DNA of 64,000 bases, taken from Flavobacterium flevense (GTDB taxonomy: Bacteria; Bacteroidota; Bacteroidia; Flavobacteriales; Flavobacteriaceae). A program made the position numbers and the translations under genes. The stretch lies in NCBI RefSeq assembly GCF_900142775.1, contig NZ_FRCC01000001.1, forward strand, positions 667,045 to 731,044. The letters run 5' to 3'. The notes under the pieces are model-generated. The model made no database searches. It was not told where the DNA came from and saw only the letters and a program-made list of their open reading frames with translations. The stretch's first letter is position 1. The number at the start of each line of letters is the position of its first letter. Below are positions 25,968 to 33,156 of the stretch, piece after piece.

Positions 25968-27314
25968 TTATCGCTTTTTTGTACCATTAATTGTCTCATA
26001 TAATTCCAATGCATTACCGTCGGTAAGCAGGGATACGTAATGACAAATATGCAACAAGCGATCATATAGATTTTCTTTTTCTAAATGGTGCTTTTCCGGC
26101 AATAATTTCAATATTAACTTATCATAATTAGAAGCTGTGCCATTAAATTTATTATCATAAGCGGTAATAAACTTATCCAGTAAAGTCTGGATAATCTGGT
26201 AGCCCACTAATTCTTTTTCAATCACTTCCCGGCTTTGGTAAATATTAGCAATACTAATTTTGATAATATCATCCATCTGTGCTTTGTATTTGCTTTTGTC
26301 CATTAATGCAAAAGGAAATTGTCCTTTTAAAATAGCTTCTTCATTAGCAATAAACACTTTTACGGCATCATTTATCAGGCTGCTTATCGCTAATGCCCGT
26401 AAATAACTAATCCGGTCTTCTTTAGTTTCTAAAGTTTTATATTTAGAGGTATTGATACTGTCTTTCACTAGTTTAATCAGGTATTCCAAAGCAAAATCTT
26501 CGGAAACCAAACCTAAATTAATACCATCTTCGAAGTCAATAATGGTATAACAAATATCATCTGCCGCTTCTACTAAATAAGCCAGCGGATGCCTTTCAAA
26601 ACCAATATCATCTCCGGATTTGTTAGGAATCAAACCCATATCCTGAGCAGCTTCTTTAAAAAAAGCGGCATCAGCCTGAAAGAAACCATATTTTTTATCA
26701 GCAATATTTCGGGTAGGTTTTTTAGGCAAACTCTCTTTTGGGTATTTCATAAAAGCACCAAGAGTCGCATAAGAAATACGAAGACCACCTTCAATTCCCG
26801 GACGACTGGAGGTCATTACCGAAAAACCATTGGCATTTCCTTCAAAATCAATTAAGTCCTGCCATTGTTTTGGACTCAGGTATTCCTGGTATTTTTTTCC
26901 TTTTCCAATAGAAAAATACTCCCCAATAGCTTTCTCTCCCGAGTGACCAAAAGGAGGATTTCCAATGTCATGCGCTAAAGAAGCAGCGGCAACAATAGCT
27001 CCAAAATCATTCATATGATAACCATGAACATCTTGTAAATACGGATATTTTTCGATGATTTTTTTACCAACCAAACGCCCTAAAGAACGTCCCACAACCG
27101 AAACTTCTAAACTATGGGTCAATCTGGTGTGTACAAAATCAGTCTTAGAAAGCGGAATCACCTGGGTTTTATCCTGTAAACTTCTAAAAGCTGCCGAAAA
27201 AATAATACGGTCATAATCTACTTCAAATCCTAATCGGGTGTCATCTTGCTCAATTCGTAATCGTTTGCTTGTATCGCCTTGTCGTTTTAAAGATAGCAGT
27301 TGTTCCCAGTTCAT
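25968..27314 (-). CDS. dgt: Deoxyguanosinetriphosphate triphosphohydrolase (dGTPase)
   Basis: At 448 residues this is a typical HD-domain dNTPase: RIIFSAAFRSLQDKTQV, RLTHSLEV and AHDIGNPPFGHSGE supply the metal-binding His/Asp residues, and EAADDICYTIIDFEDGI carries the later Asp. It hydrolyses dGTP to deoxyguanosine and triphosphate and so helps set dNTP pools. It is transcribed alone, with a perfect 16-base palindrome in its leader or promoter. Confidence 0.93.
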   Translation of the reverse strand: MNWEQLLSLKRQGDTSKRLRIEQDDTRLGFEVDYDRIIFSAAFRSLQDKTQVIPLSKTDFVHTRLTHSLEVSVVGRSLGRLVGKKIIEKYPYLQDVHGYHMNDFGAIVAAASLAHDIGNPPFGHSGEKAIGEYFSIGKGKKYQEYLSPKQWQDLIDFEGNANGFSVMTSSRPGIEGGLRISYATLGAFMKYPKESLPKKPTRNIADKKYGFFQADAAFFKEAAQDMGLIPNKSGDDIGFERHPLAYLVEAADDICYTIIDFEDGINLGLVSEDFALEYLIKLVKDSINTSKYKTLETKEDRISYLRALAISSLINDAVKVFIANEEAILKGQFPFALMDKSKYKAQMDDIIKISIANIYQSREVIEKELVGYQIIQTLLDKFITAYDNKFNGTASNYDKLILKLLPEKHHLEKENLYDRLLHICHYVSLLTDGNALELYETINGTKKR

Positions 27315-27339
27315 TTTGATTTTGATTGAAGATTAACGT

Positions 27340-27355
27340 CCCGATAGCTATCGGG
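27340..27355. promoter_or_regulatory. Perfect palindrome upstream of dgt
   Basis: CCCGATAGCTATCGGG is a 16-base perfect palindrome starting 25 bases before the dgt start codon. It could be an operator or a short hairpin in the leader. Similar words are frequent between flavobacterial genes, so it may be a repeat rather than a specific site. Confidence 0.5.
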
Positions 27356-27435
27356 ATTGATTTTAGATTTAAAAAACCAAAAATACGTTTTATTTTAAGA
27401 TTCCTAAAAACAAAAACAGCTTGTGTTGTAGAAAT

Positions 27436-27483
27436 AAAAAGGGTTGTCCATTTTGGTTTTAAACAAAACGAACAACCTTTTTA
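27436..27483 (-). terminator. Terminator downstream of the TonB receptor/lipoprotein operon
   Basis: AAAAAGGGTTGT and ACAACCTTTTT are complementary arms with an inner ATTTTG/CAAAA pairing. The hairpin is A-rich on one side and T-rich on the other, so it could work in both directions. Confidence 0.65.
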
Positions 27484-27503
27484 AAATTATTGTTTTTAAA
27501 AGA

Positions 27504-28667
27504 TTACATTTCTACATAAACGTACTCTTTAGAACTGTCCAGTTTTACGGTAAAACTTTCGGTACCTGCTGATCCTTTGTAAACATTGATGGTTACTAAA
27601 AATTCCTGATCTACTTCGGCATCCGGAAAATTTTTCTTTAAAACAACATTAAAAGCTTTTAAAAGCGCATCGTCACTCCAGCCGGTTGTTCCGCCTGTCC
27701 TGCTGAAATTCCCAAAACTAGTTAAGTTAGCCACTTGATTTACTAAAGTTGTTTCTGAAGCTAAACCTGCAGCAGCTGCAGCATAATCAGCTGTAGCAAA
27801 CGTATATTTAATAACATTGTTAGATACCCAGACTCCATTTTTAAATTTAAAATTAACCGTTTGCTGCGTTATTAATGGAATAACTTTCCACGCTGTTCCA
27901 TCGTATTGATATTGCAGCAAAGTGTCTTCGCTTTTTCGGACATTGTTACTATCAACATACGTATAAACATAGATCACAGACTGGATATCTCCCATTTCAG
28001 CAAAGGGTTTTACAGTAGATTTTAAGTAAATCGCAATTCTTTTTTCGGCTATAGATTTATCTGAAAAATTAGGAAAAGATTGTCCTAAAAGGGTATAATC
28101 TGTGGCCGTTAATGCAAATGTAGTTTCCCATACCAATTTATCATTGAATAAAAAGCTTTTAGTAACAGGATCTGCTATATTTTGAGCTTTATAAGTCAGT
28201 TTTATTACGTTTCCTTTGACCGCTGCAGGAAATTTATATTTCAAAAATGTTACCACAGCAGCATCATTGGAAAAATTCCCGAAACGAGCCACATTTCCTC
28301 CCTGACTAATGTAATCTTCGGCAGTAACAGTGTAAGCCGTAGTAGCTGTTATTGTGGCAGCAGGGCGGTATAAATTATAATCAACCACGGCAATCGCACC
28401 TTCAACACGAACTAATTTTTTTATAATTATAGCCGGGATTTTAGCTATTGCGTCTTCTTCAGATGAAATTCCTTTGTATTTTTCGTAATCATCAGTCTTA
28501 GATGTTGGGTCAATTGCTGCATAATCAGCATCAACAAGGGTGTATTTTAAGTCGGTTTTTACCGGACTGGGAATAGCTCCTAATTCATCGTATGTTTTTT
28601 CTAATTCGCTTTCACATGACAGTAATCCTATGGCAAGAGAAAGAAATAAATATTTTAAATTCTTCAT
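27504..28667 (-). CDS. Lipoprotein partner of the adjacent TonB receptor, unknown function
   Basis: The 387-residue protein has a signal ending in GLLSCESE, a lipobox. I see a repeated motif of the form YTxTxxDY...FxNFS (AEDYISQGG..RFGNFS, ATDYTLLGQSFPNFS, ATADYAAAAAG..SFGNFS), so it is probably built from three related domains, and the same words appear near residues 43-60. It begins 11 bases after the TonB receptor stop. Such pairing suggests a surface lipoprotein that captures the ligand for the receptor. Confidence 0.8.
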   Translation of the reverse strand: MKNLKYLFLSLAIGLLSCESELEKTYDELGAIPSPVKTDLKYTLVDADYAAIDPTSKTDDYEKYKGISSEEDAIAKIPAIIIKKLVRVEGAIAVVDYNLYRPAATITATTAYTVTAEDYISQGGNVARFGNFSNDAAVVTFLKYKFPAAVKGNVIKLTYKAQNIADPVTKSFLFNDKLVWETTFALTATDYTLLGQSFPNFSDKSIAEKRIAIYLKSTVKPFAEMGDIQSVIYVYTYVDSNNVRKSEDTLLQYQYDGTAWKVIPLITQQTVNFKFKNGVWVSNNVIKYTFATADYAAAAAGLASETTLVNQVANLTSFGNFSRTGGTTGWSDDALLKAFNVVLKKNFPDAEVDQEFLVTINVYKGSAGTESFTVKLDSSKEYVYVEM

Positions 28668-28678
28668 AATGGTTGGTA

Positions 28679-31222
28679 TTAGAAATTAATAATTGAGCTG
28701 ATACTAAATGTTCTTCCGGCTCCAAAAAACACAGTTGCTCCCTGAGCTGTTCCGTCATTATCATTGGCTCTGGTAATATATTCTGTATTGAATACATTAT
28801 TGATTCGGGCAATTATTTTAGCATCTAAATTTAAAATCCTGAATTTGTGCAATAGGGAAGCATCAAATAAATGAAAACTAGGAACTTTCCATGGATCTAT
28901 CCCTTCGCTGGTACGATTACCCGGATTGAAGTCGGCATAATACCTGTCATAATAATTGTAATCAACATTCAAACTTGTTCTTGGAGTTATAAAATACCTT
29001 GCTCCTAAAGCAGCGGTAGTTTGTGCCGAACGACCTACCGGAAGATCCTTGATAAATAAATTTAAATTGCTGATCACATTCTGATCAGAATCAGTAATAA
29101 CAGCAGTTACATCATTTTTCCATCTCCAGTCTCCTAACGACAGCATTCCGGTAAAGGTAAAATCAGTAGTAGGACGGTATTCAAAATCAACCTCAACACC
29201 CTGATGCAAGGCATTTACTCCCAAAATATTAGTGTAAACAATTTCCGTAGCATTAGTCGTTGGATTGAAAGCCGTTCTGGTATCCGTTTGGGTTCTGTCA
29301 TTCCATAGTGTTCTGTATAAATTTACATTGGCAGCAAACTTTGGAAGACGTAAACCATAACCTAGTTCAACACTGAATATTTTTTGATTTTCAGCATCTT
29401 TATTGGTTTCATCATTATTATTTGTTGCCCAGACTGCTGAAAAATAAGGTGCTCTTTCAAAATACCCCACATTTACAAAAACATTGTTGAAATTATCAAT
29501 ACGGTAGTTACCTCCTGTTTTAGCTCCGTATCCCAAAAAATCTACGTTATCGGTTTCTCTGCTTGAATCAGTAGCTAATTTTCTAAAATAATCTACTCTT
29601 TTATAGGTAGTATTAGAACCATTTAAAGCTACAAAAGCAGAGAAATTATCCTGATCATACTCTAATTGTGCAAAACTGCCGTACCAATTAACAAACCCAT
29701 CATTATAAAATCCTATTTTATCACCTACTACAGCTGCTTTATTGGGATTGTTCACATCACTATTGTCTTTGTAGAACTGACCTCCTAACAAATCGTCTAC
29801 TTTCTTATAATGAATCCCTTTATAATAACGGTAATCTAAACCACCTATAAAAGTAAAATTTTCATTGATTTTACTATTCCACGTACTGATAGCACCAGCC
29901 CATATATGATCATTAGCCGTAGTCTGAATAATTGCAGTAGATTCACCATTAGCAATATTTTCATCAACCACGCGATCCACATCAACAGGACCTAACTGCC
30001 CTAAACGATAAGCATTAGGACCGGTAAGTTTTCCTTTATCAGGACCGTCTTCAAAGTTCACTCCTCCTTTTCCGGAAGAATAATACACCGCTGTCGCAAT
30101 CTTATTATTCTCATTTATAGTCCAGTAATGATTCATCGAAATCAACGGTTTGTTGAAAAAGTTTTCACTCAGGGCAAATAACTGACCGTTTTTATATCCC
30201 CAGCCTTTATTTAATTTAATACCTCTTTCGCTGGATCTGTAATCCTGGATAGGCAAACGTTCAAAACGCTGTCCGTGTCTTTGAGTAGCACCGGTACCGG
30301 TTAAAACCAATCGGTGTTTTTCATTAAACGTTTTCGAAATACTGGCAAAATAAGATACCCCTTCAAATGGTGTTCCGTCAACATAACCATCTCCTGATAT
30401 TTTATCAGCATAGACTGTTGCAGCAAACCCATTATTGAGCATTCCTGTAGAAAGTTTCACCCCTACTTTTTGATAATTATTATTTCCTACACTGTAACTT
30501 ACCTGTCCGCCTTCTTCAGCATCGGTATTATCAGTAATGGTATTTATGGTTCCTCCTATCGATGGCACTGCAACTTTTGAAGCTCCTAAACCTCTTTGCA
30601 CCTGAATGGATGAAGTAACACTTCCTAATCCGGTCCAGTTAGACCAGTATACGCGTCCGCCTTCCATGTCGTTCACCGGAATTCCATTAATTAATACCGC
30701 TACATTCTCTGAGTTAAATCCTCTTAAGGTTACTTCTCCGTCTCCAAATCCTCCACCCTCTCTACTGGCATAAACTCCGGGAACCGATTTCAAAATCTCA
30801 ACAAATTCCTGATTTCCTAACTTTAACTCAATATCCTGTTTTTTAATTGTCGAAACTGCCACAGGCGTTTTTCGGTCTACCGCTCTTGAAGAAAACACCA
30901 GTACTTCATCTAATCCTAAAGACGAATCTTCTAAAACAATCTCTATTTTATTAGAATCATCTACGTTAAAAGGAACTTTTTTAGTTACATACCCAATCAT
31001 TGACACCACTACTGTTCCTTCTTGTTTGCTGGTATTAAATTGAAATTCTCCTTCACCATCCGTAATTGTACCTTCATTTGTTCCTTCAATTACTATCGAA
31101 GCTCCAATTAAAGGAATTTGTTTTTCGTCTTTAATATTTCCTGAAATTAATTTCTTGCTTTGCGAATAAATCTTAGTCATACTTATTAAGATTAATACCG
31201 CGACTAGTACAATTTTCTTCAT
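28679..31222 (-). CDS. TonB-dependent receptor with carboxypeptidase-regulatory-like domain
   Basis: The 847-residue outer-membrane protein has a signal peptide (about 1-20), a CarboxypepD_reg-like domain (GNIKDEKQIPLIGASIVIEG, about 25-110), a plug domain (about 115-225: VPGVYASREGGGFGDGEVTL, VLINGIPVNDMEGG) and a beta-barrel ending in FGAGRTFSISSIINF with a C-terminal Phe. It should import a ligand using TonB energy. The carboxypeptidase-like extension is usual in Bacteroidota. The partner lipoprotein follows directly. The ligand is not evident. Confidence 0.93.
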   Translation of the reverse strand: MKKIVLVAVLILISMTKIYSQSKKLISGNIKDEKQIPLIGASIVIEGTNEGTITDGEGEFQFNTSKQEGTVVVSMIGYVTKKVPFNVDDSNKIEIVLEDSSLGLDEVLVFSSRAVDRKTPVAVSTIKKQDIELKLGNQEFVEILKSVPGVYASREGGGFGDGEVTLRGFNSENVAVLINGIPVNDMEGGRVYWSNWTGLGSVTSSIQVQRGLGASKVAVPSIGGTINTITDNTDAEEGGQVSYSVGNNNYQKVGVKLSTGMLNNGFAATVYADKISGDGYVDGTPFEGVSYFASISKTFNEKHRLVLTGTGATQRHGQRFERLPIQDYRSSERGIKLNKGWGYKNGQLFALSENFFNKPLISMNHYWTINENNKIATAVYYSSGKGGVNFEDGPDKGKLTGPNAYRLGQLGPVDVDRVVDENIANGESTAIIQTTANDHIWAGAISTWNSKINENFTFIGGLDYRYYKGIHYKKVDDLLGGQFYKDNSDVNNPNKAAVVGDKIGFYNDGFVNWYGSFAQLEYDQDNFSAFVALNGSNTTYKRVDYFRKLATDSSRETDNVDFLGYGAKTGGNYRIDNFNNVFVNVGYFERAPYFSAVWATNNNDETNKDAENQKIFSVELGYGLRLPKFAANVNLYRTLWNDRTQTDTRTAFNPTTNATEIVYTNILGVNALHQGVEVDFEYRPTTDFTFTGMLSLGDWRWKNDVTAVITDSDQNVISNLNLFIKDLPVGRSAQTTAALGARYFITPRTSLNVDYNYYDRYYADFNPGNRTSEGIDPWKVPSFHLFDASLLHKFRILNLDAKIIARINNVFNTEYITRANDNDGTAQGATVFFGAGRTFSISSIINF

Positions 31223-31497
31223 TATCTTTTAGTTTAATTTGAGTTGTAAAACTAGAAGTTCTGACTGCTGTGAGGGTTATGGTATTTTTATAAAAACAAC
31301 TCCAAATTATTAAGTAAAAATTAACGATGTTAACAAAAAGCTTTCAGAATCAAATGAAATCCAGACAGATAGTCTTTAATTTTCAATCCTGCTCTTTTTT
31401 TATTTTCGATAATATAACCTTTTAGACACAAGTACTTAATTTACTTCTTTTTGATTTTTCATTCCTTAGCACATTATTATAAAAACAAATAAACAGC

Positions 31498-32310
31498 ATG
31501 AAAAAGATATTTTTTTTGGTAATCATCAGTATGAGTTTCACGGTTTATTCCAGTCCTGATTGGGGAAAAACAGGTCACCGAACCGTGGGCGAAATTGCCT
31601 CTCATTACTTGCCGAAAAAGACCCTAAAAAAAATAAATACCTTATTAGAAAACACTTCTGTTGCAGCGGTTTCTGTCTTTGCAGATGACATTAAAAGTGA
31701 CGATAAATACAATCAATATTATTCCTGGCATTATGTAAACTTTAGCGGGAATAAAAAGTATAAAGAAGAAGCCATCAATCCTGAAGGGGATATTTTACAG
31801 GGAATTAAAACCTGCATACTCAACATTCGATCCAAGACAACGACAAAAGAAGAAAAAGCATTTGCTTTAAAAATGTTAATTCATTTTATGGGTGATTTAC
31901 ACATGCCTCTACACGTGGGAAACACTGCAGATAAAGGCGGTAATTCGATTCCTGTAAAATGGTTTGGACAAAATTCTAACCTCCATCGGGTTTGGGATTC
32001 TGATATGATTGATGACTACCAAATGAGCTACTCTGAACTCGCGGATAATAATATAGAATTAGCTGACGCTCAAATTAAAGAAATGGAAAATGGAACTTTA
32101 CTGGACTGGGTATATGAGTCCAGACAATTAGCTTTATCCGTGTATGATGGAGTTCAGACGGAGGAAAAACTGGGTTATGAATACATGTACCATAATTTTC
32201 CAATAGTTCAAAAACAGTTACAAAAAGGAGGTATCAGATTAGCTATAGTTCTTAAAGAAGTTTTTAAATCAAAATCAAAATGGCTGGATGCTTTTTTATC
32301 TAATGTGTAA
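31498..32310 (+). CDS. Secreted S1/P1-type nuclease
   Basis: The 270-residue protein has a signal peptide followed by SPDWGKTGHRTVGEIA, so the conserved N-terminal Trp that binds zinc lies just after the processing site. Further zinc ligands are in HFMGDLHMPLHVG and NLHRVWDSDMI. These enzymes degrade single-stranded DNA and RNA outside the cell or in the periplasm and can supply phosphate. The stop codon lies inside the terminal arm of a dispersed repeat. Confidence 0.92.
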   Translation: MKKIFFLVIISMSFTVYSSPDWGKTGHRTVGEIASHYLPKKTLKKINTLLENTSVAAVSVFADDIKSDDKYNQYYSWHYVNFSGNKKYKEEAINPEGDILQGIKTCILNIRSKTTTKEEKAFALKMLIHFMGDLHMPLHVGNTADKGGNSIPVKWFGQNSNLHRVWDSDMIDDYQMSYSELADNNIELADAQIKEMENGTLLDWVYESRQLALSVYDGVQTEEKLGYEYMYHNFPIVQKQLQKGGIRLAIVLKEVFKSKSKWLDAFLSNV

Positions 32311-32480
32311 TTAATTTTTGATGATAATTTTTCGTCAGTTCGAGTAATCCCGTTTTCGGACGGGATTGTATCGAGAACAAGAAAAATTATTATCAAAAAC
32401 GATTCTCGATACATTTTTTACTCCATTTCATTACGCAAAAAACACTCGAATTGACGTTTTTGATAATTACACCCAATGGG
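32305..32480. repeat. Dispersed long-hairpin repeat, family 2, copy 1
   Basis: This element of about 175 bases is built as nested inverted repeats: outer GTCAGTTCGAGT / ACTCGAATTGAC, and inner TGTATCGAGAAC / GATTCTCGATACAT. It includes a side hairpin AATCCCGT-ACGGGATT. A second copy lies downstream of tetR. Its left tip GTGTAATTA supplies the stop codon of the nuclease gene. Confidence 0.88.
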
Positions 32481-32537
32481 TTAAATTGTAATACAAGTTG
32501 CTTTTTTAGATAAAGAGCAACTTGTAGTATAGCTTTT

Positions 32538-32999
32538 TTAAAAATGAAAAGCCGTACTATTTTTAATTTCGCCCATCACAAAAATACTTTGGGTATTCCC
32601 AATATTCTCAATAGTCGATAATTTATTCATTACAAAATCCTGATAACTTGCCATATCGGCAACCAGAATCTTAAGCATAAAATCATAATCACCTGCAATA
32701 TTGTAGCATTCGATAATCTCCGGAAGCGCCACAATATCTTTTACAAAATTGGCTCCTACGTTTTTAGCATGTTCTTTTAATCGTACATTACAAAAAACAG
32801 TCATTCCCAGATTTAGTTTCTTTTTGTCTAATAAAGCTACATATTTCATAATATAACCTTCGCGTTCGAGTCTTTTGATTCGTTCATAAACAGGAGTTGC
32901 TGTCAGAAATAATTCGCTTGCCAGCTCTTTTATATTGATATTGGAGTCGGCTTGTAGTCGTTTTAGGATTTGAATATCAGTTGCATCAAGATTTTCCAT
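32538..32999 (-). CDS. Lrp/AsnC-family transcriptional regulator
   Basis: The 153-residue regulator has an N-terminal helix-turn-helix (LDATDIQILKRLQADSNINI, then TATPVYERIKRLEREGYI) and a C-terminal RAM ligand domain (CYNIAGDYDFMLKILVADMA). It is divergent from metE with 157 bases between, containing a 20-base perfect palindrome and a direct repeat. It probably senses an amino acid, perhaps methionine, and controls metE and itself. Confidence 0.92.
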   Translation of the reverse strand: MENLDATDIQILKRLQADSNINIKELASELFLTATPVYERIKRLEREGYIMKYVALLDKKKLNLGMTVFCNVRLKEHAKNVGANFVKDIVALPEIIECYNIAGDYDFMLKILVADMASYQDFVMNKLSTIENIGNTQSIFVMGEIKNSTAFHF

Positions 33000-33008
33000 A
33001 GTATAATT

Positions 33009-33072
33009 TACTGTAAAAATGTTTTTTGAGAGTCTTTATTAGTTTTTAATACTGTAAAAATACATTTTTACA
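33009..33072. promoter_or_regulatory. Probable Lrp operator between lrp-like gene and metE
   Basis: TACTGTAAAAAT occurs twice, 41 bases apart (33009-33020 and 33050-33061). The second lies within the perfect palindrome TGTAAAAATACATTTTTACA (33053-33072). Spacing near four helical turns fits cooperative Lrp binding. The palindrome ends 51 bases before the metE -7 box. Confidence 0.7.
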
Positions 33073-33123
33073 ATTCTATTTACTTAAAAAAAAGCTAATT
33101 TTTAGTATTAATAACTAACAATA

Positions 33124-33131
33124 TACTTTTG
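33124..33131 (+). promoter_or_regulatory. Promoter -7 box, metE
   Basis: TACTTTTG, 25 bases before the metE ATG. Confidence 0.6.
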
Positions 33132-33156
33132 TAAAGTAAAAAATACTAAAAAAATT

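Noticed and set aside
33132..33156. Possible SAM riboswitch upstream of metE
   Set aside because: The promoter box lies only 25 bases before the start, so the leader cannot hold a known SAM aptamer.
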